Of a DNA stretch of 64,000 nt, positions 25,563 through 36,329 are shown piece by piece. The first letter of the stretch is position 1. Every line of letters begins with the position of its first letter. The notes beneath the pieces are model-generated. The model did no database searches. It saw only the letters and a list, made by a program, of their open reading frames with translations, and had not been told where the DNA came from. The stretch comes from Cristatella mucedo (taxonomy: Eukaryota; Bryozoa; Phylactolaemata; Cristatellidae): the NCBI GenBank assembly GCA_009760855.2, contig WPIO01000010.1:372001-436000 (forward strand). Direction: 5' to 3'. The position numbers were made by a program, and so were the translations under genes.

Positions 25563-25715
25563 AAGCGAGCATGAAGACGACCTCGGTCCCGAGGTCGTGA
25601 GTTCGATTCCTGCGGTGGACGATCCTTTTATCGCCGCCGCAAGCGGTGGTAATAGCCGTAGGGGCTCTTCTATTAGTATGCAAAAAATGCTGTTAAATCA
25701 GCTAGTATTTCTTTT
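25563..25715 (+). mobile_element. tRNA-derived SINE, family B
   Basis: B box AGGTCGTGAGTTCGATTCCT at 25594, then CCGCAAGCGGTGGTAATAGC and AAATGCTGTTAAATCAGCTA. The order is the same as in the 57478 copy. The 5' A-box part is degraded. Confidence 0.7.
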
Positions 25716-25849
25716 TTAAGACAAGCGTGGCCACCGGTTAGTAAGACCTCCGGCAAGCGGCATGCTCTGAACCATTCACAGGCACGCAAGCAAAGCGCTC
25801 CCTGAACACAAACAGCAGACAATGCCAGAGGGCTGTAGCGATAGCCAGC

Positions 25850-26410
25850 CTGAACAGCTACGACTTTACCTCGGACGCAAAAGATGCAAGGTCATTGAAT
25901 GCAGATATCGACCGTAGCCAGAAGCGAGTTGTCAGACTTTCGGCGCATACTGAGGGCTGAGGGCTCGATAAAGAAAAAGTCTTCAATTTAGTGCGAGGAC
26001 GGCGAGATAGAGCATTTGCCGGGCAGTGGGCTCACCGGAAGGAAACAAGGAGGTCGGAGAGGTAAGTTCGTTCGAGCGAGTGCCAAGCTATCTGTCAATC
26101 GGACTCAGGAATCAGACCTCTAAATCGATTCGATTATGGATAGATAGTGAGCCAGCGAAGCTTGGACAGAAGTGGCGAGTAGCGATAAGTTGGCTGTTGA
26201 CCACAGACCAGTCGAGTTGCTCAAGTTTAGCGCCCGTTCAAACGATTAAGGGCCCCGAGCCGGTTGTCCTGGACAAAGGTAATTACATGAATCTAGTCGT
26301 GATGTCACTGATAGGCACGCGAAGTAGTTTGGCAGTTTGGCCGGCGCACTCATTGCAAAGGCCATGCAGCACATATCAAGCCCCTAGTCAACAGAACAGT
26401 TTACCCTGAA
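25850..26410 (-). mobile_element. Decayed LINE fragment (RT C-terminal region)
   Basis: On the minus strand, broken frames read SVTSRLDSCNY (compare FVTSRLDFCNS), then SIHNRIDLEV in the place of [11 protein letters not shown], then LFRLAI near the C-terminus. Similarity is clear at protein level but nucleotide decay is heavy. The long plus-strand frame here (26026-26409) is its antisense shadow. Confidence 0.6.
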
Positions 26411-27030
26411 ATTCTAGCTGCAGAATGCTAGCCCGACATTCATCATGCTTCGACATGTTATATAAATATAAAAATCAGACGTGGAAACTCACTCGGTCAT
26501 TGAGTAAAGCTGTCTCAATCGGATATCTCCAGCTACTCTAGACGAATCTCTATTTGCATAGCTAATTTTTGGGTGCTGCAGTGTAGTAGTGAAAGAGTTG
26601 CAGGGCGTGATGGGGATAATGATTGGATGTGTCTTTTAGAACATTATCTTCTGTGTTGAAAAAGTAGCAGAAGATCTAGTACATCTACTTTCTATTGTCT
26701 TTTCAATTGAAATTTTTCCTAATTCAGAGTTAATACATGTTATATTAGAGTCAACAGCTATTTCTGTCTAAATGCAAATCACAGAACACAAACTTGTCAT
26801 TTGCATTATCGGAATTGACTAAAAATTGAATTAATCACTATTCAACGTAACCAACGCAAATTTGAAGGGAAGACCTGCAATTTCAATACTCCGGGACCAT
26901 TAGCGATTAGCAAATAAGAATTAATTCAGAGAAATGAAAAATTTCCATGGGTTATAAATAAGCAGTTATGTTATCAGCTGATCTCAGCTTATCCCAACAA
27001 GTTTCAAGGTTTGAGCAGGAGATTGATGGC
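26411..27030. other. AT-rich, no gene recognised
   Basis: No frame over 60 codons. Ends at the (ATA)n tail of a SINE. Confidence 0.55.
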
Positions 27031-27034
27031 ATAT

Positions 27035-27188
27035 AATATAATAATAATATAATTCATTTATATAGCACCCCAAGAGAACTTAATCTCTATTCAGGCGCTT
27101 CACATATGCCTCGGGGCTCGAGCCCACGACCTCAGTCAGACCTTGGTCGGGGCGAGCACCTTAACCGCTAGACCAAACCAGCTCGGCA
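27035..27188 (-). mobile_element. tRNA-derived SINE, family A, young
   Basis: Full-length minus-strand copy: head ends at GAGCTGGTTTGGTCTAGCGG (reverse complement of 27166-27185), B box GGGCTCGAGCCCCGAG, tail AGATTAAGTTCTCTTGGGG. Over 27051-27188 it differs from the copy at 41856-41993 at one position only. An (ATA)n-type tail lies at 27031-27050. Confidence 0.9.
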
Positions 27189-27210
27189 GATAAAAGAAAG
27201 ATAAAAAAAA

Positions 27211-27332
27211 TAATTCATTTATATAGCGCCCTAAGAGAGCTCAATCTCTATTCAGGTGCTTCACACATGCCACGGGGCTTGCGCCCACGTGACCTCGGCC
27301 AGACCTTGGTCCTCGGGGCGAACTGCAACTGA
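27211..27332 (-). mobile_element. tRNA-derived SINE, family A, head-truncated
   Basis: Same orientation as, and 22 bases from, the copy at 27035-27188. Tail and B-box regions are recognisable (TATAGCGCCCTAAGAGAGCT, GGGGCTTGCGCCCACG), but the head is lost past about 27332. The spacer is A-rich (AAAGATAAAAAAAA). Confidence 0.78.
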
Positions 27333-28103
27333 TCACTACGCGACCTTATTTTCTAAGTACCAAAGCCAACGCTGGATCGACCTGAGTGAGCTGTAAGTGT
27401 CACTGTGCGAGCACAAATAGCGGCAGCGATGTATTTGTCGATGAGGCTGGCCAACGTGAAGCATCATAACGACTGACTGAACTGGTTACAGCCAGTGGCC
27501 TTCACACAATGCTGCACACACCTGCTGCTTATTGGGGCGTTTTCTCTTTTCTTCTCTTCCTATTTCTATGGCTCCTGTCAGCAGAACGAGGCTCCCAGCT
27601 GAGTAAGTGCTCCTTTGGCAGCAGCAGCCACTAACTAAGTATGGATATCTATTTAAAAAGAAGCTGAATGCCCACGTGCTCCTCACAATGCCTTTGCGAA
27701 ATGTCGTGTATGCTCATAAGCTAAATCGCATTTTAGATAGTAACCGTAACCACTTACCACGCTTCTTCCATTTTTGCACACGTAAGTTTCTAGACAGGGT
27801 GTGTATTTATCTTAAGGTAATATTTAATTTTTTGGGGTTATAATGTTTGGCTACGACTAATGGAAGTGACCACCTTACGACCCATCAAAGACTTTGCTTG
27901 AGGCTAACCTTTATTCATAGAATGGAAGATAATATCATGGCTGCAGTGCTTGTTGAGGAATTATTTAGGTTACATAATTGGGATGTTATGTGCTCCGACT
28001 AAAGCAGCATAGCTTAAAATAGAAAATCGGTGAATCCGGTAATAGCCCTCGCTCACTATCAGTCTTTGGTAGAGTGTCATTTTCTTAAGCTGAAATCTAA
28101 GCC
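27333..28103. other. No gene recognised
   Basis: Two short frames (27486-27686 minus, 27607-27843 plus) without motifs. Confidence 0.5.
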
Positions 28104-28256
28104 ATTCTGGTTTGGCCCTGGGGTTAAGTTACATGCCTTGGATGACCGAGGTCAAGGTAAATAAATTTGATGACTGAGCTAGTGGGTTCAACCCCTGCAG
28201 CATATTTGAAGCGCCTGGATAGATATTAGTTCCCTTAGGTCATTATTCAAATAAAG
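28104..28256 (+). mobile_element. tRNA-derived SINE, family A, old
   Basis: Head TCTGGTTTGGCCCTGGGGTT, B-box-like AGTGGGTTCAACCCCTGC, then GAAGCGCCTGGATAGATATT and a decayed tail. A compound microsatellite starts immediately after it. Confidence 0.7.
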
Positions 28257-28264
28257 TATAGGCG

Positions 28265-28440
<176 letters not shown>

Positions 28441-29994
28441 TTCACTTGCTGTGATACCTCTGTGGCTGGAGCTTATGAAAAGAATACAAGAAGATCCCGT
28501 GGTCGTAGGGAAGAAAGACGGTAGGACTGTATGCACGCAGATGTAGCTGGCTAAACAAAATTATGAGGCTCTTCTTCTTGCATTAGGAGCTCCGCATCGG
28601 TCTTCTGTCAGAAGTGTCTCTCTATGGCCTACCGATTCAACAACGTCTGGACCCTTTTGATAAGCACTTATTAGTAATAGCTTTTAATAGAATTAATAAG
28701 CTGGAAGATCCACAGTTTTCGATGTATTTCTCACTCCATGAACTACTCTCGGCGACTTTCACGCTATCCTTTGCTTTACTTTTAATGCTAAGAATTTGGG
28801 TCAAAACTTGGTTACTTTAATGCTATACCAGCGCTAGGCTGGTGGGAAATTATTAGTTACCGTAACGATACAATAAGCCGTCTCTGGCTGGAACAATGAT
28901 AAATTCATGGAACAAGAATTCGTTTAATTTGAAATTTTAGTTGGATATTCATCCAACTGTCACGCTTGCCCAGAACCATCACTGGTTCCACGTTTTGAAA
29001 AATTACAAGATACTGAACTTGAAATGCAAAACATGGTGGGATTATTTTGGGGGTCTCTAAAAGAAAGTGATTTGCTGTTTTTCTAGTAGAAAACTAGAAC
29101 ATCCAATCTACAAGAATAAAATCAAGAAATAGTTTATGAATCCTGTTGAGGGATCATTTTTTGTATGAATTCACAGTCCGCTGTAAACTTGATTTATTTT
29201 ACTGTTAAGCTGCAAGCAATACGATTGTGATTTGATAAACGTTGACAGATTATCCAATGGGAAGGCACCTAGCCACAACCATAAATGAAGTCAGCCTCAT
29301 TGCTACGATATTTGAAAAGGATTTTACAATTTTAAACGGCTTAAGTTTATCTGCTCTTTTCGAGAATCTGACGTCTAGAAATCCCTAATGAAGAGCAAAC
29401 AACCAACATTATGAAAAGCTGAATGACAATGCAGACGAGATGGAGTAGCAGCCGTGAGGTTCTGCGATGGTATCAAATCAGCGACAATCAACTGTTGCAT
29501 ATCTTTGTGCACAATGGCTGCTCATCAATCGCTGGAGCGATTGTGCAAGCGGTTAACATAATTAGCCCCACTGGGTAAAATCTTGGAAAAAGGTCGCAGT
29601 AATAACAGGGAGCACCTACTGATGTAAATGCTGGAATTAGTTTTGTCTTTTTGTCTAGCAGTTGATTTTAGGCTGTGTGACAGCCAATGGGTCATAGGTA
29701 TATGAAAAAGACACTTTAAAAATTTATATTGGTCAAAGTTATTAGTATCTCACTCTGTATTAGGTCAGTAATAAAAAAAAATCGTACAGAGGTTGCTTCC
29801 GCGAATGCTTAACTAAAGGCATGGATTAGTGGACTAACGTAGTACGATTGCAAAGCTTTTGGAAACTGCACGACGGTTTCTTGTGCAATGACAATTAAGA
29901 CCCAATGTTAAGTGTAAATTAATTCACTACAAAGCAGAAATTACCAGGTAGAATGGTGAGTCATAAAAGAAAGAGCTTAATAAAAGTTATTTTA
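28441..29994. other. No gene recognised
   Basis: AT-rich after 28850. A 68-codon frame at 28614-28820 ends in a hydrophobic stretch (LSFALLLMLRIWVKTWLL) but has no relatives I recognise. Confidence 0.45.
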
Positions 29995-30150
29995 GTCAAC
30001 CATACTGAACAGCTGGCAGGCAGAAAATCTTGGCCTGACCGCCAATGCAGATGCTTCCGGTGTCGGCTGGACAGTGATTACGCCACACTTTAGCCTGGTC
30101 GAAAATGAAGGGTGCATCAAAACTTCCGTCACTAACTGGAAATTCAGATT
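29995..30150 (+). mobile_element. Possible retroelement RNase H scrap
   Basis: A plus-strand frame reads LTANADASGVGWTVITPHFS, resembling the DAS-x-x-G start of retrotransposon RNase H. Nothing else in the flanks supports it. It lies about 1.4 kb upstream of the gypsy pol. Confidence 0.25.
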
Positions 30151-31389
30151 TAAGGCATGGCCGTCCGTGAGTAAGGTCATTTAATCTTCTTTAGATACTA
30201 GCAGTCTAAGCTAGGTGTAGATTTATCTCTGAAAGTACACCAGTCAAATCATTAAAAACAGGTAGGGAATCTGAGATGAGAGCATTTTTATATTATGCAT
30301 GCTCGAGTAGGAAGATATGGCAAAGATCTTCTGGAGTACTTGGATTCTAGAAGAATCTGACGTAAACTCTTGTGAACTTTGGACTTTAGACTTTCCACGG
30401 CGCTGCTTAAGTAATCGAACCGATGAGGATTGGAGCGAATTAATTAAGATCCTTTTGAATTGTGTTCATACTGATGTGAAGAATGAAATCCCAAAATTGG
30501 CATTTTGCATAGCCACGTCCTAAATTCAAGGCACGTTTGATCTGTTCAGCAGATAAAGTGCGAACAAGCGTGACCCAGAGAGCCACTGAATTTTAAAAGC
30601 TTGTTTTAGCAGCGACCCTGGCAGGTTTTCAAAACCTGGTTCATGTTAGCTTTTTATTAGCGTAACTTTGCAGTGTTATCTTATTTTCGCGTCCTGCTGG
30701 TGGCCTGAAATTCCTCCGCTCGCTGCCACAGATATTGACATTTGCATTGTTTCAAATTCCGCGACACCCAAGGACGCTGATAAAGTTTTGATCCCGATGA
30801 AATTGACCCAGACCTTGACTCAGCCACTAGTACAGCTCTGCTTGCACCGGAATAGGTGCGCAGAGTCAATTATCCTAACATACCCGTTAGTGGGAGGGGT
30901 CACGCCTCTGTGACCCTCCGTTTGTCACTCGAGGTCGTACGCAAAAGGAATGCAGATTTTGCAGCATCGCACGTGTTTTAAAAAACGACACCTGAATGCT
31001 TTTTGCAAAGGATTAAGAAATTTGGTGCGGCCTGAGCATAAGACCCTGTGCAGGAATAGGATCGCCCGCTCAATCAGCAGACTGATTGAGCCGTTCAAGA
31101 AGGCTGATTAATCGTAAACCGCACCTTTTCTTTGGAACCCGCCGATGGTCTCCGAGTGGTGCGTGCACCTATAAACAGCTTGCCGATAATTATGGATTAC
31201 GCCGCTCCTCGTGCCTCTGTCGTGAATGATAGACAATTCAATCGGTTAACTGGGGGGCCTGGTCGCCGGCTGGCTCTGCCAAGGGAAGCCGCTTGCTAGC
31301 TATTCGGTCTAACTGCTCTCGGTCGTCGACGAAGGGCATGAAGCGATCGCGTACCATTGGCAGACGCATACCTTGGCAATCGCCATCAG
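30151..31389. other. Probable upstream part of the gypsy element, not resolved
   Basis: No gag or protease motif can be identified. Position directly upstream of the gypsy pol makes decayed gag/protease plausible. Frames at 30317 and 30668 are motif-free. Confidence 0.3.
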
Positions 31390-33830
31390 AGATAGTGACA
31401 GGCCTTCCTTGTTGGCCGATACTGGCTTGCGCTCAATTAACTTGACTGAAAAAGTGTAGCGCTATACGTTAGTTCAACATGAAGAATGATGATGTTAGAG
31501 GGATCATCGTCAAGAAAATGGCTCTGTAACTAGCTTGCCGGCTGCAAGGCTCTCATTGCGTCTCAAGCACGGAATATAATTACACCTCTATCCGTGGTAT
31601 ACTCTTTCTGCCATGATTGAAGGAGGAATTAAAAGAGGCTCGGGGACGAAGGTATGGTAAACCCCGCGGATATAGAGAGTTGCCACTGGTCTTAGCACAG
31701 GGGTCAGTTGATTGCTCTTCCGACAGAGACCATGGGTTCGCGTCCTGCAGGGGAATTCTTTATTGCCAATTGCAACCAGTGGTTATAGCCATTAGAGCTC
31801 TTCTGCCGGTTTTTAAATGAGGCTGTTGAATCAGCTAGTCTTTTGAATGGGCGACACTACTGATAATGGTTCCAAAAGCAAATGGTGATGTTTGACTTTG
31901 TGTTGACTACAAAGTCACGGTAAACTAGGCATTTGAAGAACAAATATATCGTTTGCCTTTTAGTGAAGGTTTAAAGGCGAAATTAGCAAGAGGCAAGATC
32001 TTTTCCAAATTGCATTTTTGAGGTGTACCTTCAGCTACTTTTAGACGAAGCTAGCAAGGCATAACTCGCCATCAACACGCTAATGTTACCCAGTGCATTA
32101 GAAACACCTTCCATGTGGGATTTTGACTGCACCAGCAATGTTCCCTTTTGCAGTGGAGCAGATTGTAAGTGTCCTACCAGTGTCCCACTGCCTCGATACA
32201 TTCTCGTAGCAGGTTTGTCAGAGGGAGAGCATGATGAGGAACCTGAAAATTGCTCAAATATATGGCTGCACGCATAATTTATTTGAGAGCCGATAAGTGC
32301 TAGATGGAGGCACTCTGAGCTGTTCCCTGCTATCATAGATAGATGTATTAATGCTCATGAGTGAAGCATGCGCTAGATCAAGGGGCGCTCTAGAGAGGGC
32401 ACCCCGGCCACTCAACCCCGAACAGCTAAACAGGAAAATCATCGATCTGGAGAACTTCTATTGGAATTTCATTCGAATTTTTTATAGTTTCTGCATTTGC
32501 TACACTTGCTGCTTCAAAAAGAAATGACTCGGAGCTGCACTGAGAACTTCGCAGTAGCATTTGCATTTTCGAATAGCAAAGCTGCCGTAACAAGTACCAA
32601 ACTTTCGGTGCATTATTATAGGATGAAACCGTCGTGATGCATGCACTTACGGTCTGCCGCCGGTGCTTTCTCGTGCTCTGGAAGTCCGAGAAAAGCTTCT
32701 AATCTCTGAATCGTGTCTACTTATTTAAACCTAGTGGAACTATTACCTCATAGATAGGGAGCCCTTAGCAGTTGTGGACGTAGCTAGAAGTTTGCGTACG
32801 TACTAGTACGGTCGCCATAACCCTGATGACGGATCCCAAACTTTTGACGCCTTTGCTTTCAGCTGTAGAAGCATTCCCACCAATTGCAGCTACAAGATCT
32901 CGCATATGCATCTTTGGCATTGGCTGCATATACTTACGATATAGCGTATCGCGAAGGATGTTCACTGAGCAACGCAGGACTATGCCGGATGTCAGTGAGT
33001 AAGGGAGTGAGGGATTCCGAGATAGATAGCAAGTATGCCATTGCTCTTTAGCGAAGCTGATGCCGTATCGTAGACCACACGCGATTAGCTTTGGTCCCAA
33101 GAGCTTCGCTTTGTTTTGGAGGGATAGCTAAGGAATGTCTCAACTGAGGCTGTGAGGGTATTCTGTATCAGGATAGACGATCTGACTACAGCCAGGGATG
33201 CCTTATGTGGGGACATGCGATTCGTTTACCCAGAGAGCAATGCTGACACTCGCTAAAGGAAACCCATGTCTCGCGCGCGGGGCGTCGTGAAAGTAAAGTG
33301 CAAGGGCCGCAGCTACTTCCGGTTGATCTTTGCTACGCCTTCGATGGATCTTGACTTCGATGAGCTAGCTAGCCAGCGTTAATTTTTACATGAGCTATAA
33401 GAATGTTCCGACAACTGCTCAATGGCACCAGTAACCGTAGCCCAGTCAACATGTACAGAGAATCCACGTCGACTTGGCTGAAATAGAAAGACCTTAACTA
33501 ATTATGCTAATAGATGCCCACAGATCCGTGGGCTAAGGGACATTTTTTCCGGTGCCGAGATTCCTGAGCTGCTGGTATCGGATACTGAGTGCCGTATCAT
33601 GTTACACAACTTCCAGGAGTTCTGTGCGCAAAATGGTAGTAACGGTAATAATGGATGGTAGTAACGACATCTGTATACCACCATAGCATCTGGTTTCCAA
33701 TGGAATGGCAGAGAAAGAGCAATCCAGACAGTACAGATTAGATAAAGGAAACAGGCACCGACTACGACACCGACTCAGCGCTCGCTCTGCTGCCAGCCTA
33801 GGAAACCACACCACAATGCCGCAGACGCCT
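31390..33830 (+). mobile_element. Decayed Ty3/gypsy retrotransposon pol (linker, RT, RNase H, integrase)
   Basis: Broken plus-strand frames keep the family order. FLVGRYWLALN (protease-RT linker) is at about 31402. ARNIITPLSVVYSF and KRLGDEGMVNPADI are at 31560-31680. EWATLLIMVPKANGDV then LCVDYKVTVN (RT) start at 31846. LQLLLDEASKA then LAINTL is at 32030. RYILVAGLSEGEHDE is near 32200, where the YIDD box has lost its aspartates. RAPRPLNPEQL and ENFYWNFI are near 32400-32460. TDPKLLTPLLSAVEAFPPIA (RNase H) is at 32835. HVDLAEIERP, IDAHRS, LVSDTE and NGMAEKEQ mark the integrase core at 33465, 33505, 33573 and 33700. Many stops make it non-functional. No LTRs were recognised. A SINE splits the RT at 31691-31843. 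Confidence 0.8.
31691..31843 (+). mobile_element. tRNA-derived SINE, family B, inserted in gypsy pol
   Basis: B-box-like CATGGGTTCGCGTCCTGCAG at 31731, then TTTATTGCCAATTGCAACCA, TTATAGCCATTAGAGCTCTT and GAGGCTGTTGAATCAGCTAG, matching the family B copies at 25563, 41997 and 57478. The gypsy protein reads ..NPADIE before it and EWAT.. after it, so it interrupts that element. Confidence 0.75.
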
Positions 33831-34284
33831 GACGACGCGATGAACTTTCATTTTAAAAGGTCGCTATAGAATCACTTTTCACTTTGAAGTTGGACATGCA
33901 CGTTCGTGACCGCCTTCAAGCGTATTCAGTATAGAGTACAGTAGTAGGTGCGGAGCTTTGACTTTCGTTTTTTTAATTCCAGGATGCTATTTTCATCATT
34001 TTTTTTAATCTTATATTCATTCACGTTTCAAACCGTTTTGCGAATAATGTTACATACTTAGGATTTTAAATATTTTTACTTTGCTTTAGTCAAAGTATTT
34101 AAACTTACCTATCAAGGTTATTCATTATGCTAGTCACTGAGAAATATCTTTAAAGCATCACCAACCAAAACATGTCTACCCAACAATGGGGTGTATAATA
34201 GCTTCCTGACCAGGCCACATTAGTGATTATCACATATTCTTAAATGCAGCGTGCACTTATAGCTCATAGCTTGGTCGTCGTCAA
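33831..34284. other. AT-rich, no gene recognised
   Basis: No LTR-like end or frame was seen downstream of the gypsy integrase remnant. Confidence 0.5.
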
Positions 34285-34424
34285 CGAGCTGGTTTGGCCC
34301 AGTTGTTAATGTGCTCGCCCCAACCAAAGTCTGGCCGAGGTCGCGGGCTCGAGCCCCGTGGTATATGTGAAGCGCCTGAATAGTGATTAAGTTTCTTAAG
34401 GTACTGTACAAATGATTTATAATA
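34285..34424 (+). mobile_element. tRNA-derived SINE, family A
   Basis: GAGCTGGTTTGGCCCAGTTG head, B box GGTCGCGGGCTCGAGCCCC, then GTGAAGCGCCTGAATAGTGA and a decayed tail hairpin ending in AAATGATTTATAATA. Confidence 0.82.
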
Positions 34425-36329
34425 GCAAGGAAGAACCTCTACACAAAATTTAAAATCGCGTTGGCATTTTTGGAAAATCCTTCACTTTGCAGACTCGCAA
34501 AAATCACCGACATCAGTTTATTTTAGTACTTCAGCTACTTTTAGATAGCCATCAAAATAATGTTAGTGCCGGATGGCGGCAAACCCTGAATTGTAGCAGC
34601 TATGCTAAAATCCTGAGTGACGCAGCCATTTCGTTACCCATTCTCTGGGGGCATAAATGCTTGAAATGTTAATTGAGGTTGCCGGTGGCCTAAGTAAGTG
34701 AACTGCTGAGATCTATGTGTCAGTATTGGCAGTTTTGTTAATAATCTTAACTGTTTTGAAATTACATTACAATTGGTTTGCATTTTAAAATAAAGCGACA
34801 AATCATTGACAAAGCAGGGTCGAACGATTTTATTGCGATTCGACTTTTGCTGACGTATTTCACCTACAGCCAGTGTTCTAATGTGACATGCGACGAGCCG
34901 AAACTTCCTGGATGTGAAGGTTCTACAACTTCAGTTGAACTTGAGAGTGGGAAAATTCGCGTCGGCTCAGCACGTCAACTTCGAAGCGGCCATTGCTTAC
35001 TTCTGATTACCCGGTTTGATTAATCAGTACGGAGTGGCTGCGTTTGATTTCTTCAGACGTTGCGAACCTCGACTTTGTCTCTGATACTAGAGCGGACAAG
35101 TTTTCCTGTTTAGTGCACGCGAGGTCTTGCTGAAGCAAATTGGCACCGAGCACTGGCACCACGCCCTGGGCTCAAACGAAGCATTGCTCTCTGCTAGCCA
35201 ACCCGGACGCTCTCGCTGCTTCAGAATGTTCAGAATCGCTGAAAGCGCGAGCGGCGTCTGTGCGTGACGGCGACGATCCCAATTTTCACCGATCGCACAC
35301 CGGTCTCTACCGATTTAGTCTGCAGAAGTACACGTTACGGCAGATAAATGCTAGAAAGGCGCTTCGTCAGAAATCTGTAACGTCGAAATCTGTAAGCGAC
35401 CGAAATCTGTGAGCGTCTTCCAGTTGGCTACAAGTCACGGTTGCGATAAGAAGCCGGCATTTGCTGCCGGTCAGAAAAAAAGTTGAGAAGAACTTTCTCG
35501 CATGGTAAGAAACAAGAGGCTGATGAAGCTGACGCTCTCAGAGCAGACGGTCGGACGTGCCGCCTGTCGGCATCCGTCCGAGTCGTCACAGTTAGCCAAG
35601 CCACAGCTGAAGCCGAAGCGAGCGCTGACGAGGCAGAGGTGAGCTTCAGTTCACAAGTCTCTACCACAATGCGCGCCTCTCGGACAAGCCTGGCTGCCGT
35701 TCAAATACGCTGTAAAAAAACGAAGAGAGAATTAGAAGCCGAGGCGGCCCACATCTGCTCATAAAGCTGCCGTAAGTATCTCAGGGAAAAGCTTAGCAGC
35801 AGAGCTACCCAGGCGACCCAGTTGCAGCTGCTTCTCTCCGCTATTTGACTAAGTCATCTAGTTGCGCCACGTTGTAAGTCACTCACTGAATTCCATCCTA
35901 ACAGCTATAGATCAGATTGCTGTCGCAGCTCTCCTAACTGATGTGCGATCTTGTAGGCAGCTCGATTCATAACACCGTGCAAATAAACATTGTGCCCCTT
36001 GCTAGTAAGTGTATTTTCTAATCGTCTTTGGATTATAAAAATCGCCATCTTTCCCAAACAACATGTCTTGTATGAATAGGACACGGGTGAGCTTACTTAC
36101 CCATTGTGGGTGGGAAACTGATAAATTCGTGTCTTGTGCTTTACCGCTAAAAAGAAATATCAGCAAATAAATTGAAATTAACCTGCACCAATGCTGGCGT
36201 CGAACGCATATGACCACTCAACGGGGTTAATAAAATGAGTGAAGGCTTCAGATTTGCGGCTAATTGGAACACTGCTTCGACGAAGATGCCACATCCAATT
36301 CTTCATCGAGTTAGTTTAGTTTTGGGCTT
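34425..36329. other. No gene recognised
   Basis: 35140-35764 is GC-richer, with a charged Ala/Glu-rich frame (35483-35764: SQATAEAEASADEAE) that could be a further decayed helix-rich unit, but there is no clear alignment to units A-C. Confidence 0.35.

Noticed and set aside
26026..26409. 127-codon plus-strand hypothetical gene
   Set aside because: The opposite strand reads as a decayed LINE RT C-terminus, so the plus frame is a shadow.
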